Shown piece by piece: positions 50,524 to 60,219 of a DNA stretch of 64,000 nucleotides. Every line of letters starts with the position of its first letter. Position 1 is the first letter of the stretch. Made by a program: the position numbers and the translations under genes. The notes below the pieces were generated by a model, which was given only the letters and a program-made list of their open reading frames with translations, did no database searches and was not told where the DNA came from. This DNA is from Gracilimonas sediminicola (GTDB taxonomy: Bacteria > Bacteroidota > Rhodothermia > Balneolales > Balneolaceae). The stretch is from positions 1,618,001-1,682,000 of the forward strand of contig NZ_JANDBC010000001.1 of the NCBI RefSeq assembly GCF_024320785.1. Reading direction: 5' to 3'.

Positions 50524-51845
50524 TCTAACAGCGGGTATACTTCTTCTTCACTTTTCTCGATATTCAATGTAACCCGCATGGTGGTTCCCTCATTAAGCTC
50601 TGAGCGTAGCACAAACACGCTTCCATTGTGATAATCTTCAATAATGCGCTTTGTGAGACTCAATCCTAATCCCCATCCTCTTTTCTTGGTGCTAAACCCG
50701 GGCTTGAAGATATTCTTCACATTCTGAATCTCGATACCGCTCCCTGAGTCTTCAATATCAATAATTACCTCTCCTTCCTGAACTTTGGAGGTAACGGATA
50801 TATAGGCCTCTTTTTCAATTCCTTTCAATGAATCCATGGCATTCTTAACTAGGTTCTCAATGGCCCATTGTAGCAGTTCCGGATTCGTTTTCACATTGGC
50901 GGTGGCATTCAGTTCTTTTTTCACCTCAATGGCTTTCCCTAAACGGGGAAGGCGGCGCTCCATATATACCATCACCTGCTCCAGTATGGGCTGAATATCC
51001 ATGGTTTTGAGCTCCGGCTCCGAGCCGATTTTTCCAAATCGTTCGGCTACACCCCGTAAACGCTGGATATCTTTTTCAATCTCGTTGGCGATATTAGTGG
51101 CTGTTTCTTCATAGCGGTATTCATCTTTCAGCAGTTGCAGCCAGCCATATAAACTGGATATGGGCGTTCCCAGCTGGTGAGCGGCTTCTTTAGCCATTCC
51201 CACCCATAAATTCGACTGCTCAGACCGGGTAATACTCCGGTAGGTTGTATAGCCGATTCCCAACAACAACCCAAGCAACAAAATCTGGATGTACGGGAAA
51301 TACCTCAGCATTTGTACCGTCGGGCTTTCTCCGTAATACACAAACTGGGTCATTTGCCGTTTTTCATCACCAATCACAAAGTCGATGGGGTTATTCAGAC
51401 TCTTGAACTCACGCACAAGCTCTTCCCGCTTTTGCTCGGAAGCCATGGTCAGGGAATCAATATTGCGCTGGTGAAGAATTACGTCCTGCGAATCGATTAC
51501 AATGGTGGGAATTTTAAACCGGTCTTCGAGAATAATTTCTTCTGTAACAAAATCAGAGGAGTTCCGGGTGGTTTCCGCATCTTCAATCAGGCTGATGACA
51601 CTGTCGGGAACCTCTTCAATGCCTTCCAGAATATTAATGGCTTTCAACAGCATGGTGCTTGCCTGTTCATCAACCGGCTGGCTGTTAAACTCAATAGCTC
51701 GCGTCCACAACTCCACACTGGCACGTTCCTGTTCCAGGATTTTGGTTACCAGGTATTGGTTATAAACCACAGATCCCACGCCCAGAAATATGAGCAGCAG
51801 CACAAGTATGAGCTTAATCCTGTTGGATGGAACAAAGAGTTTCAT
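50508..51845 (-). CDS. Membrane sensor histidine kinase
   Basis: 445 residues from the ATG at 51845 (LFVPSNRIKLILVLLLIFLGVGSVVY begins a natural TM1); the open frame extends upstream to 51893, across the clpX terminator. TM1 is about 9-28, a large periplasmic domain follows, and TM2 is about 193-212 (IQILLLGLLLGIGYTTY). The phosphoacceptor is KEAAHQLGTPISSLYG, and HATPase_c has NLVKNAMDSL, DSGSGIE and GWGLGLSLTKRI. No response regulator gene is adjacent. Confidence 0.88.
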   Translation of the reverse strand: MKLFVPSNRIKLILVLLLIFLGVGSVVYNQYLVTKILEQERASVELWTRAIEFNSQPVDEQASTMLLKAINILEGIEEVPDSVISLIEDAETTRNSSDFVTEEIILEDRFKIPTIVIDSQDVILHQRNIDSLTMASEQKREELVREFKSLNNPIDFVIGDEKRQMTQFVYYGESPTVQMLRYFPYIQILLLGLLLGIGYTTYRSITRSEQSNLWVGMAKEAAHQLGTPISSLYGWLQLLKDEYRYEETATNIANEIEKDIQRLRGVAERFGKIGSEPELKTMDIQPILEQVMVYMERRLPRLGKAIEVKKELNATANVKTNPELLQWAIENLVKNAMDSLKGIEKEAYISVTSKVQEGEVIIDIEDSGSGIEIQNVKNIFKPGFSTKKRGWGLGLSLTKRIIEDYHNGSVFVLRSELNEGTTMRVTLNIEKSEEEVYPLLDQSPV

Positions 51846-51890
51846 AGATGAAGAATAATTCTTTGGCTGAATATAGGAAAGGAGCCGAAA

Positions 51891-51918
51891 CAAAAAAGCC
51901 TCTCTGAAAAGAGAGGCT
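51891..51918 (-). terminator. Terminator of the tig-clpP-clpX operon
   Basis: 8-bp stem AGCCTCTC (51897-51904) / GAGAGGCT (51911-51918) with 6-nt loop; A's at 51892-51897 are the T-run on the minus strand. It lies 6 nt beyond the clpX stop. Confidence 0.92.
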
Positions 51919-51923
51919 GATGG

Positions 51924-53177
51924 TTAAGCGGAAGCTTTTTGTTTCTCGTAAACCGGAGGAGCCTGCTTTTCAATAGTCTCCTCTGTGATTACACACCGTG
52001 CTATATTCTTCATAGATGGAAGCGAAAACATGATATCCAGCATGGCTGCCTCCATGATAGAACGTAACCCACGGGCTCCTGTCTTGCGGGCTTTAGCCTT
52101 TTTGACGATAGCTTTGAGTGCTTCTTCTTCAATCTCCAGCTCAACGTCTTCCATGTTAAACAGTTTTTTATACTGCTTAACGAGCGCATTTTTTGGAGTT
52201 TGAAGGATGTCGAGCATGGCGTCATCAGAAAGTTCGTGCAATCCACAGATGACGGGCAATCGACCAATCAGCTCGGGAATGAGTCCAAAGTGCTGAAGGT
52301 CTTCCGGTTCAACATGCGTAAAAATCTCGGGATCTTCTTTGTTGAACTTAACCTGATCGGATGCATTAAAGCCCATCACGGTTGTAGAAAGGCGACGGGA
52401 GATGATTTCTTCCAGCCCTGAAAAAGCACCCCCGCAAATAAACAAAATATTAGCCGTATCCAGTTGAATAAAGCTTTGCTCAGGATGCTTTCTTCCACCT
52501 TTTGGTGGAATATTGGCGACTGTTCCTTCTAAAATCTTCAATAAAGCCTGCTGAACGCCCTCTCCGCTTACATCGCGGGTAATAGAGGGGTTATCACTCT
52601 TGCGGGCTACTTTGTCCACTTCATCGATATATACGATTCCACGCTTGGCGCGCTCTACGTCATAATCGGCGGCTTGTAGCAGGTTGCTTAAAATGCTTTC
52701 CACATCTTCGCCTACATAACCGGCTTCCGTTAATACGGTGGCATCGGCGATGGTGAAGGGAACATCGATAATGCGAGCCAGGGTGCGGGCCAAAAGAGTT
52801 TTACCGCTACCGGTAGGCCCAAGCAACATGATGTTAGACTTCTCAATCTGCGTATCATCAATTTCCGCTGTTTCAGCAGAAATACGCTTGTAGTGATTGT
52901 AAACCGCTACTGAAAGTGTCTTTTTGGCAAGCTCCTGACCGATTACGTAATCATCAAGTTTGTTCTTGATCTCGACCGGCTTAAGCATGGGCTTGTAGCT
53001 CTTTTCCCGTCGGCGGGCTAAAGAAGCCAAATCACTTTGGATGATGCTGGATGCATCTTCCACGCAACGGTCGCAAATATAAACGCCGGGACCGGCTACC
53101 ATACTGTTCACTTCCAGGCTCGAACGGCTGCAAAATGAGCAGTGTACTATATCACTATTTTTCTCTTTATCGCTCAT
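51924..53177 (-). CDS. clpX: ATP-dependent Clp protease ATP-binding subunit ClpX
   Basis: 417 residues. An N-terminal zinc-binding domain has CSFC...CDRC (about 14-40). The AAA+ module has Walker A GPTGSGKT, Walker [18 protein letters not shown] pore loop and arginine finger region. The IGF-type ClpP-docking loop is [11 protein letters not shown]. ClpX unfolds tagged proteins and feeds them to ClpP, encoded directly upstream (28-nt gap). It ends the tig-clpP-clpX operon. Confidence 0.97.
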   Translation of the reverse strand: MSDKEKNSDIVHCSFCSRSSLEVNSMVAGPGVYICDRCVEDASSIIQSDLASLARRREKSYKPMLKPVEIKNKLDDYVIGQELAKKTLSVAVYNHYKRISAETAEIDDTQIEKSNIMLLGPTGSGKTLLARTLARIIDVPFTIADATVLTEAGYVGEDVESILSNLLQAADYDVERAKRGIVYIDEVDKVARKSDNPSITRDVSGEGVQQALLKILEGTVANIPPKGGRKHPEQSFIQLDTANILFICGGAFSGLEEIISRRLSTTVMGFNASDQVKFNKEDPEIFTHVEPEDLQHFGLIPELIGRLPVICGLHELSDDAMLDILQTPKNALVKQYKKLFNMEDVELEIEEEALKAIVKKAKARKTGARGLRSIMEAAMLDIMFSLPSMKNIARCVITEETIEKQAPPVYEKQKASA

Positions 53178-53205
53178 AACAAGCTAAATTTAATGAAAAT
53201 GCCGC

Positions 53206-53859
53206 TTATTTGGAATCTTCAGACTTGGACAACACATTATCGACCAATCCGTAGTCTTTGGCTTCCTGAGCCGTCATCCACTTGTTACGGTCAGAATCTT
53301 CCATAACCTGCTCAACAGACTTTCCACTGTGGTCGGCAAGAATCTGGCTTAACTCCTTCTTAACACGGATAATTTCTTTGGCTTCAATCTCGATATCACT
53401 GGCCTGTCCGCGGGTTCCCCCTAAAGGCTGGTGAATCATAACTCGGGAATGAGGAAGGCAGCTTCTTTTTCCGCTGGTACCGGCAGTCAGCAATACGGCG
53501 CCCATACTTGCGGCCATTCCCATACAGGTAGTGGCAACATCACACTTGATGTGCTGAATGGTGTCGTAGATCGCCAATCCGGCAGAAACAACGCCACCCG
53601 GACTGTTGATATAAAAGTTGATGTCTTTTTCAGGATCTTCAGACTCAAGGAACAACAGCTGAGCCATGATTGAGCTGGCCACGGTGTCGTTAACCGGTGA
53701 ACCCAGAATCACAATCCGGTCTTTAAGCAGCCGTGAATAAATATCATAAGCGCGTTCGCCACGGCTGGTGGTTTCCACAACCATAGGTACAAGGTTGTTC
53801 TGTACAGGTTGTACGGAATCTAAATTCGGGTCTTCAAATAGCGGTTGATCAGATATCAT
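53206..53859 (-). CDS. clpP: ATP-dependent Clp protease proteolytic subunit ClpP
   Basis: 217 residues. Catalytic triad: Ser in [11 protein letters not shown], His in [11 protein letters not shown], Asp in [14 protein letters not shown]. It forms the two-ring serine protease chamber served by ClpX. Middle gene of tig-clpP-clpX, with 18 nt to the trigger-factor stop. Confidence 0.97.
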   Translation of the reverse strand: MISDQPLFEDPNLDSVQPVQNNLVPMVVETTSRGERAYDIYSRLLKDRIVILGSPVNDTVASSIMAQLLFLESEDPEKDINFYINSPGGVVSAGLAIYDTIQHIKCDVATTCMGMAASMGAVLLTAGTSGKRSCLPHSRVMIHQPLGGTRGQASDIEIEAKEIIRVKKELSQILADHSGKSVEQVMEDSDRNKWMTAQEAKDYGLVDNVLSKSEDSK

Positions 53860-53877
53860 AATGTCCTGGATGATCGG

Positions 53878-55161
53878 TTATTTATTCTTCTTCTTGTCGT
53901 CTTTCTTTTCCTGCTGTTCGCGGTACTTCTCTTTGCTGATTTCTTTGGTTTTCACCTTGTCTTGCAAAATATCGAACACTTTTTCTTCGCGGATGCTGCT
54001 GCGAAGTTGCTCAAGCATCTGTGGTTGCTGTGCATAATACTGCTTCAGCTGATCTACAGGCATGCCGTACTGGGCTGCCTGACCTGCGAGATGCTCGTCG
54101 ATATCTTCGGGTTTTATTTCGATATCTTCAAATGTTTCTTGCAGTTTTTGGCTGATGAACGACCACTTGGCTTCACGCACGGCACGGTCTTTCATGCCGG
54201 CCTTATATTCTTCTGCATCAAAGTGATCCGGTAACTCTCCGCCTTGCTGCTGCTTCAGTTGATCCACATAGGACCCCTGAATTTGAGCTACGAATGTTTC
54301 CGGTACTTCAAAGTCATGTGCTTCAACAAGTGCATCGGCTACATCATTCTTGAAAAGGTCATCGGATGTTTGATCGTAATACTGCTGCATGCGGCTCTTG
54401 ATGTAACTCTTGAACTCATCCAGGTTTTCCGCCTCGCCGTTGCTTTGGTCTTTAATGATATCATCAGAAAGCTCAGCTTTGTGCATTTTCTGCACTTTCT
54501 TAAGGGTAATCTCAAGCTCATCTTCATGATCACCATGTGGGATAGTCATCTCAACAACATCACCGGCTTTTTTGCCTTTGAGCGCTTCAAGAAACTCGGA
54601 AGCATCATCTTTTCTGAGGTCGATGCGCTGATCTTTGTCTTCATCGCCGTGGGTTTTAGAAACAACATCTACCAACACCTGGGTTTCTTCCGAAGCGGCT
54701 TCATCCACTTCTTCCCAGTTTCCTTCCCGCTCCAGGGTTCTCTCAACTTCTTCCTCAACCTCTTCATCGGTTACATCGTGAACCATTTTGTTCACTTCAA
54801 TTTTGGAAAGATCAGCTACTTCAATTTCCGGTTTTGAACCGATTTTGAATTTCACTTCCAGCTCATCATTCTCCCAGGTAAAATCAACCATCTCCGTTTC
54901 GCCAACCGGCTCATACTCAGGTACTACTTCTTTCTCAAATACCTTTTGGATGATGTTACTGATTTCCTCTTGTTCAATCTCTTTGCCAAACCGCTTTTTA
55001 ACCAGTCCCATTGGCACTTTGCCCGGACGGAATCCCGGAAGCTGAATTTGGTCTTTATATTTTTTGTATGCTTTGTCGAAATCTTCCTGAAGGTCTTCTC
55101 TTTTTGCTTTCAGGGTGACTTCTTTATCTACAGATGTGAGCTCTTCTACAGAAATATCCAC
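53878..55161 (-). CDS. tig: Trigger factor
   Basis: 427 residues. The N-terminal ribosome-binding domain has FRPGKVPMGLVKKRFG, the trigger-factor signature that contacts L23. A FKBP-like PPIase domain follows (about 150-240), then a long helical chaperone arm and a Lys-rich tail (EKKDDKKKNK). The start is a GTG at 55161 with GGAG five nt upstream. First gene of the Clp proteostasis operon. Confidence 0.93.
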   Translation of the reverse strand: MDISVEELTSVDKEVTLKAKREDLQEDFDKAYKKYKDQIQLPGFRPGKVPMGLVKKRFGKEIEQEEISNIIQKVFEKEVVPEYEPVGETEMVDFTWENDELEVKFKIGSKPEIEVADLSKIEVNKMVHDVTDEEVEEEVERTLEREGNWEEVDEAASEETQVLVDVVSKTHGDEDKDQRIDLRKDDASEFLEALKGKKAGDVVEMTIPHGDHEDELEITLKKVQKMHKAELSDDIIKDQSNGEAENLDEFKSYIKSRMQQYYDQTSDDLFKNDVADALVEAHDFEVPETFVAQIQGSYVDQLKQQQGGELPDHFDAEEYKAGMKDRAVREAKWSFISQKLQETFEDIEIKPEDIDEHLAGQAAQYGMPVDQLKQYYAQQPQMLEQLRSSIREEKVFDILQDKVKTKEISKEKYREQQEKKDDKKKNK

Positions 55162-55228
55162 GTGTTCTCCGCTTTAATTACTTTTATTCAATAAATGAAC
55201 AGGATTACAATTATGATTAGGAAGGAAG

Positions 55229-55312
55229 TACGAGAGGGGGGACTCGAACCCCCACATCGGTTAAGATACTAGATCCTAAATCTAGCGCGTCTACCAATTC
55301 CGCCACTCTCGC
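55229..55312 (-). tRNA. tRNA-Leu (anticodon TAG)
   Basis: 84-nt class II tRNA with a long variable arm. Acceptor GCGAGAG pairs with CTCTCGT (one G-U); anticodon stem CTAGA/TCTAG with loop TTTAGGA, anticodon TAG, decoding CUA. T-arm GGTTCGAGTCC. No encoded CCA. Confidence 0.97.
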
Positions 55313-55327
55313 AAAATTCAGAGCTTG

Positions 55328-55358
55328 CAAAGATAAGGTTTTCAATTTCTGAATTCAA
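55328..55358 (-). promoter_or_regulatory. Bacteroidota-type promoter of tRNA-Leu
   Basis: On the minus strand TTG (55358-55356), 20-nt spacer, TATCTTTG (55335-55328). Same boxes as the tRNA-Lys promoter. The tRNA starts 15 nt downstream. Confidence 0.75.
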
Positions 55359-55466
55359 CTTTTTACCCATATAAAGTGGTCATCGAACATACTTCGTAAG
55401 CTTTTACATGTTTAGCGTAAAAAAGCATTGGATATTGGAATTTGAAATACTGAATTTTGAATCACT

Positions 55467-55808
55467 ATGTATAAAAACCTACGTCTCCTCTACATCACTA
55501 CTCCAAATAAAGAAGAAGCTCAGAAAATAGGCCGATCCCTGGTTGAAGAAAACCTCGCGGCCTGTGCCAATATTTTTGATGGCATGAATTCCATCTACAA
55601 ATGGAAGGGTAAAGTTCAGGAAGAAAATGAGTGTGTGCTGATTGTGAAAACGCATTATTCACGAGTTAAAAAAGTTACCCGCCGGGTGAAAGAAATGCAC
55701 AGCTACGAAGTGCCGGCTGTCGTTTCCTTGACCATTACCGAAGATGAAGGTAATCAGGAATATTTGGAGTGGCTGGAAGAATGCTCCAAACAGCCTTTTG
55801 AGCTTTAA
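55467..55808 (+). CDS. cutA: CutA1 divalent-ion tolerance protein
   Basis: 113 residues, the usual size of this trimeric ferredoxin-like-fold protein. Motifs: YITTPNKEEAQKIGRSLVEENLAACANIF, the central YKWKGKVQEENECVLIVKT, and HSYEVPAVVSLTI. CutA1 is linked to copper tolerance in E. coli, but its biochemical role is uncertain. Alone on the plus strand. Confidence 0.94.
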   Translation: MYKNLRLLYITTPNKEEAQKIGRSLVEENLAACANIFDGMNSIYKWKGKVQEENECVLIVKTHYSRVKKVTRRVKEMHSYEVPAVVSLTITEDEGNQEYLEWLEECSKQPFEL

Positions 55809-55829
55809 TAATTTTTCAAATCTATTCTA

Positions 55830-58016
55830 TTATTTAAGCAGCGTCATTTTTTTAACACGAACCTGCCCTCCCGCTTCCAGTCGATAAAAATAGATTCCGC
55901 TTGATAACTGACCGGCATCAAAGTCAATTTGATACGTTCCGGGAGATTGCTTTTTGTTAACCAGGGTCGAGATTTTTTGTCCCACCAGATTGTAAACGGT
56001 CAGGCGGACATCTTCCGCCTCGGGAATTGAATAACCGATAGTTGTAGTGGGGTTAAATGGGTTAGGGTAGGCATTCTTAAGTGTAAAAGAATACGGCAAA
56101 ACATCGTCTTCTGTGGAAACATCGGTATTCTGTTGTGGGCGTTCAACAATAGTGAAATCGCTGAAAGAGGTAATTCCTGAAGCACAAATCGATTCCTGAC
56201 TGTCCGTTAAAGAAGATGCTAATACACTCCACTCTGATTGATCAGATTCCCTTTTTGCGATAGATAATAGTGCCGTATCAAAGTTAGAGAGGTCTATTTG
56301 TTGCAGAGAAAAGCAGACCTCAGCATTAAACGCAGAGGTCGTTTCGGTATGGAAGTTCCACAGCTTATTTGAAACCAGAGAAAGCGTATCGGGGAGGTTA
56401 ATTTGCTCAGCCTCAGCACCAAGGTTCAGGGTAGAGTTGATGGTAAACGGCTGGTTCATTTCATTAAAGTTCACTGTTGCACCAAAGTTTGGAAATTCAG
56501 CCAGCCTCAAAGTGTCTTCAATTTGAACCTGTCGTTGAGGGATGCCGTTGGTCATCCAGATTTCTCTTCCCAAAGAGTCACCTTCTGCGGTGAAGTATAG
56601 CTTTCCATTCAGTACACGTAAGTCTTCCGGGTCAGAGCCATCGGGTTCGCCGCGATCAATGCCGGTACGCAGGTTGGCTACATACATAGTACCCTCTTGT
56701 GTGCCGTCGGTCATCCAGAGTTCACGACCGGCTACATGGGCCTGACCGTAACCGTCATCCGATGCAGCAAAGTAGATGCGCCCGTTATATACCGTTGCAA
56801 AATCTGTGTGGTGGTAATGAAACAGGTTGAAGATAGATTCTACCGCTTTTTCAGTTCCGGCTTTGGTGCCATCGGTTTTCCAAAGGGTATAAGTGCTGAA
56901 AAAGTAAAGCTGATTATTAAGCTTGAAAATTTTTGGGCTAAGATCAGAGCCGTCCTCAATTACATAATTATCAACGGCCATATCAATAACAGCGGATGTT
57001 CCCTCCGGGGTGCCGTCACTTTTCCAAAGCTTGGTGTCTGATATAAAGTACCAGTTCCCATTATACTCAACGGGATCTTCCGTGATGTACACTTCTTCAT
57101 CCAGGAATTTTTTGGTTCCTTCTTCCGTGCCATCCGTGGTGTATAAATAGTCTTTGTAGGAGGTGTCACTTTGAGCATTAAAAAGGACGGTTCCGTTTAT
57201 AGAAGTAAAATTAGTAGGCGAGCTGTCATTTTTGTTGTCGTCGGAATCTTCATACAACCCCGGGAAAATGTCTTTTACCATATAAGTGCCGTCGGCGGTT
57301 CCATCCGTAGCCCACAGTTCTTCACCGTATTCATGATGGCGGGCTGAAAAATACATGGTATCATTGTGTGCAAAAAAGTGATCGGGTCGAGAGCTGTAGT
57401 TGGTCTCTTCATTACTCCAGGAATACTGAAGGTATTGGCCGGGATCTAAATCTTTAAGCATATAGGTGCCGGACGAAGTACCGTCTGTGACCCAGAGCTC
57501 TTCGCCGTTGTCGGCATCCGGGTAGCGTCCGTCTTCAGCCGGGAAGTAGGCTTTGCCGTTCATCACTCCAAAATGCTCGGCATCCGAAGAGTAATCGCCC
57601 GGGTAAATGTCTTTGAGCAGGTAGGTTCCTGCAGATGTACCGTCCGAAACATACACTTCATCGGCATGTTCTTCAGTCACTGCTGTGAAAATAAGTTTAT
57701 TACCTAAGGGAGTGAGCTCTTCGATATCAGGATAATCATCGTCCGGAGCCAGGTCTGTAATTTTCTTGGTTCCTTCCGCCGTACCGTTTGTAATATACAG
57801 CTCGCCTTCATCTTCCTGATTGTCGGCCACAAAGTACATGGTGTCTCCGACCACAGTCATGTATTCAATATATCCATCACTGATGCCGGGGTTTATGTCT
57901 TTTAGCACGGTGGTTTGCGCAGATAGCTTTGCTGATGATAAAAACAGCAGGATGATGGCAGAATAAGCAGAAATTCTAAGGGCAGAACGATAAATGATTT
58001 TGGCGCTGGTACTCAT
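55830..58016 (-). CDS. Exported ELWxxDGT-repeat protein with T9SS-type C-terminal sorting domain
   Basis: 728 residues with a signal peptide ending at about KLSAQ. About eight to nine ELWxTDGTxxGT-type repeats, such as ELWVTDGTSSGT and ELWATDGTADGT, each followed by hydrophobic strands, form a probable beta-propeller. The C terminus has AYPNPFNPTTTIGYSIPE and GIYFYRLEAGG, then a Lys-rich end, the Por sorting signal. It is presumably exported by the T9SS and fixed to the surface or released. No catalytic motif is visible. Confidence 0.88.
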   Translation of the reverse strand: MSTSAKIIYRSALRISAYSAIILLFLSSAKLSAQTTVLKDINPGISDGYIEYMTVVGDTMYFVADNQEDEGELYITNGTAEGTKKITDLAPDDDYPDIEELTPLGNKLIFTAVTEEHADEVYVSDGTSAGTYLLKDIYPGDYSSDAEHFGVMNGKAYFPAEDGRYPDADNGEELWVTDGTSSGTYMLKDLDPGQYLQYSWSNEETNYSSRPDHFFAHNDTMYFSARHHEYGEELWATDGTADGTYMVKDIFPGLYEDSDDNKNDSSPTNFTSINGTVLFNAQSDTSYKDYLYTTDGTEEGTKKFLDEEVYITEDPVEYNGNWYFISDTKLWKSDGTPEGTSAVIDMAVDNYVIEDGSDLSPKIFKLNNQLYFFSTYTLWKTDGTKAGTEKAVESIFNLFHYHHTDFATVYNGRIYFAASDDGYGQAHVAGRELWMTDGTQEGTMYVANLRTGIDRGEPDGSDPEDLRVLNGKLYFTAEGDSLGREIWMTNGIPQRQVQIEDTLRLAEFPNFGATVNFNEMNQPFTINSTLNLGAEAEQINLPDTLSLVSNKLWNFHTETTSAFNAEVCFSLQQIDLSNFDTALLSIAKRESDQSEWSVLASSLTDSQESICASGITSFSDFTIVERPQQNTDVSTEDDVLPYSFTLKNAYPNPFNPTTTIGYSIPEAEDVRLTVYNLVGQKISTLVNKKQSPGTYQIDFDAGQLSSGIYFYRLEAGGQVRVKKMTLLK

Positions 58017-58096
58017 TTCGTATTAGGTTGGTACTTTTAAGAGTTGTGTGCCATTACCTACGAGAGCTGAATGAAAATGAGCTCAAATACCCGTAA

Positions 58097-58756
58097 CTAT
58101 AAATGCAGTCCGCATTCTGTTTTGCCGGACTCACCCCAGCGGCCATCACGGCCTTCCCCTTTTTTTGTGCAATGGATGCATCCGATAGAGTCAAAGCCAA
58201 AGCGCTCTAATGGATGGCGGGGAATGCCATAACTTTCAAAATAGTCATCCACCATATCCCGCGTCCAGTCGATAAGCGGATAGTAGCGGTGGAGGTCATC
58301 CCGTTTCTGAAGAATTTCCAGCCCGCTTCGATAGCTGTTCTGATATCCAATCAAGCCGGAAATCCAAACTTCATGCCCTTCTTTAACCTCGTCCAGTGGC
58401 TCCACCTTATTATAGTGGCAGCATAAATCCGGGTTCGATTCCCACATACTGCCTTTCTGGGTAATACGGTGCTTTCGCTCATTGGGAACATGATCGATCA
58501 CATTTACACCATATCGCTCAATAAGAGTATTCTTATATTCAATCGTTTCCGGGAATAAGTAGCCGGTATCTATAAAATGAATGGGGTGATTTGGCCGGAT
58601 ACGGCTTACCATATGAATGAGAAGTGCTGAGGTGGTTCCAAACGAAGTGGTTATAAGCACCTTCTCCCGGTACTTATTTAAAATATGGGCAATCCGCACA
58701 TCATTATGAGCAGACGAAAGGGTCTTGTTTATTTTCTTGGTTTGGATGGAACCCAT
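58097..58756 (-). CDS. cysH: Phosphoadenosine/adenosine phosphosulfate reductase (CysH family)
   Basis: 219 residues from the ATG at 58756; an in-frame TTG at 58792 would add 12. The PP-loop variant TTSFGTTSALLIH binds the nucleotide. The cluster-type Cys pairs DLCC and CIHC suggest a [4Fe-4S] site, as in APS reductases, and the C-terminal ECGLH supplies the redox Cys. It reduces APS or PAPS to sulfite in sulfate assimilation. No other cys genes are adjacent. Confidence 0.9.
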   Translation of the reverse strand: MGSIQTKKINKTLSSAHNDVRIAHILNKYREKVLITTSFGTTSALLIHMVSRIRPNHPIHFIDTGYLFPETIEYKNTLIERYGVNVIDHVPNERKHRITQKGSMWESNPDLCCHYNKVEPLDEVKEGHEVWISGLIGYQNSYRSGLEILQKRDDLHRYYPLIDWTRDMVDDYFESYGIPRHPLERFGFDSIGCIHCTKKGEGRDGRWGESGKTECGLHL

Positions 58757-58930
58757 GGCCCCAATTATCCTACATTTAAAAGGAATTTTCAATCAGTTAG
58801 CCGCAAAAAATGAGGATAAATAATCTGTAAGCGCTTTTCTGAAGAGTCTGATGCAGAAAGGAGTCAAACTTTTTTAAATCCTTCCCTTACTAAACGGCAA
58901 TAATTTCTATTTTGAAATAAAAATCAGGAT

Positions 58931-59692
58931 ATGAGCATTACCCAACAACGTATTTCTCCCCACATTTTATGGGCAACGATAAACCGCCCCGAAGCCAGAA
59001 ATGCCATCGACTTTGATGTGATGGATGAACTGGAGCAACTGGTTGAATCTCTTGAAAAGGACGATGAGGTCAGGGTTTTTATTTTAAGCGGAGCCGGAAA
59101 GCAGTCGTTTGTAGCGGGGGGTGATCTCAAAAAATTTCACACCATACAATCCAAAGAAAAGGCAGTGGAGATGTCGAAGCGAATGCATGATATCTTTAAC
59201 CGGATTGAACGGCTGCCCTGCTGGACGGTCGCCTGCATAAATGGAGATGCGTATGGAGGAGGCATTGAGCTGATGCTGGCTTTTGACTTTCGTGTGTCGA
59301 TGCCTGATGCCAAATTCGGCTTTACACAGGGCCGATTTTACCTGGTTCCCGGCTGGGGAGGTTTGACAAGGCTTGTCGAAAAAATAGGTAAGGCCAAAGC
59401 ATTGCAGTGGTGTGGAAAGGCCGAAGTGCTTTCTGCCAACAGCGTTTTGGCTCATGGTTTGATCGAACATATTTTAAAGGGGGAAGATTTAGAAAGTGAA
59501 GTACTTGATTGGATAGAAAAGCTCACCAAAAACGACCGGAAGTTTATACAAACGCTGAAAGGTGGGGCATCAAGATTTTCTCCCCAAAGAAAAGAATCGC
59601 TGGAAGCAGAAATAGAACCATTTGCAGAGCTTTGGATTGATGCTGAACATATACAACGTGTTGAAAAATTTATGAGTAGAAAGAAATCTTAA
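58931..59692 (+). CDS. Enoyl-CoA hydratase/isomerase family protein
   Basis: 253 residues, crotonase fold. RPEARNAIDFDVMDEL, FVAGGDLKKF (oxyanion hole, about 57-66), and GDAYGGGIELMLAFDFRV (second oxyanion-hole Gly and Glu, about 100-117) are seen, then FGFTQGRFYLVPGWGG. One of the two catalytic Glu is recognisable (IELM), the second is uncertain. Acts on a CoA thioester; substrate unknown. It is 16 nt before the DUF2784 gene. Confidence 0.88.
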   Translation: MSITQQRISPHILWATINRPEARNAIDFDVMDELEQLVESLEKDDEVRVFILSGAGKQSFVAGGDLKKFHTIQSKEKAVEMSKRMHDIFNRIERLPCWTVACINGDAYGGGIELMLAFDFRVSMPDAKFGFTQGRFYLVPGWGGLTRLVEKIGKAKALQWCGKAEVLSANSVLAHGLIEHILKGEDLESEVLDWIEKLTKNDRKFIQTLKGGASRFSPQRKESLEAEIEPFAELWIDAEHIQRVEKFMSRKKS

Positions 59693-59708
59693 TCGGGTTT
59701 TGGATGAT

Positions 59709-60074
59709 ATGTATCAATTCTTGGATGTGTTTTTTGTGGTTTTTCACTTTTCGTTGATTGCCTTTAATCTGACGGGGTGGATTTGGCGTAAAACCCGAAG
59801 GCTGCATTTGTATGTAATCTCAGCCACCATTTTTTCGTGGATCGGACTGGGCGCTGTTTACGGGTGGGGGTACTGCCCTTGTACCGACTGGCACTGGCAG
59901 GTAAAAAGAGCATTGGGTGAGGCCGACTTGCCGGCTTCTTACGTTAAATATTATCTTGATTCAATCTCCGGTTTCGCCTGGAGTGCTCCTCTTGTGGATT
60001 CAATAGTAGCAATATCCGGCGTTGGAGCACTGTTAATTTCAGGCTGGTTGAATTATAAGAACCGAGTAGAGTAA
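59709..60074 (+). CDS. DUF2784-family membrane protein
   Basis: 121 residues from the ATG at 59709; a TTG at 59700 would add three. Hydrophobic helices flank the conserved YGWGYCPCTDWHWQVKRALG (GYCPCTDWHW is the family signature). The C-terminal helix is followed by a short basic tail. Function unknown. It lies 16 nt after the hydratase gene and may be co-transcribed. Confidence 0.85.
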   Translation: MYQFLDVFFVVFHFSLIAFNLTGWIWRKTRRLHLYVISATIFSWIGLGAVYGWGYCPCTDWHWQVKRALGEADLPASYVKYYLDSISGFAWSAPLVDSIVAISGVGALLISGWLNYKNRVE

Positions 60075-60219
60075 TCATGAAATAATGCGCTTTATTTACA
60101 TTATTCGGTAAAGAATAATACGATCCGGACGATAATTATGGGGTATAATTGTAGAATTCAGGATCAGTAATTCTTCATTAATTTTTGCTTTAGGGAATAA
60201 GTTAGGGTATTGGTTTAAA

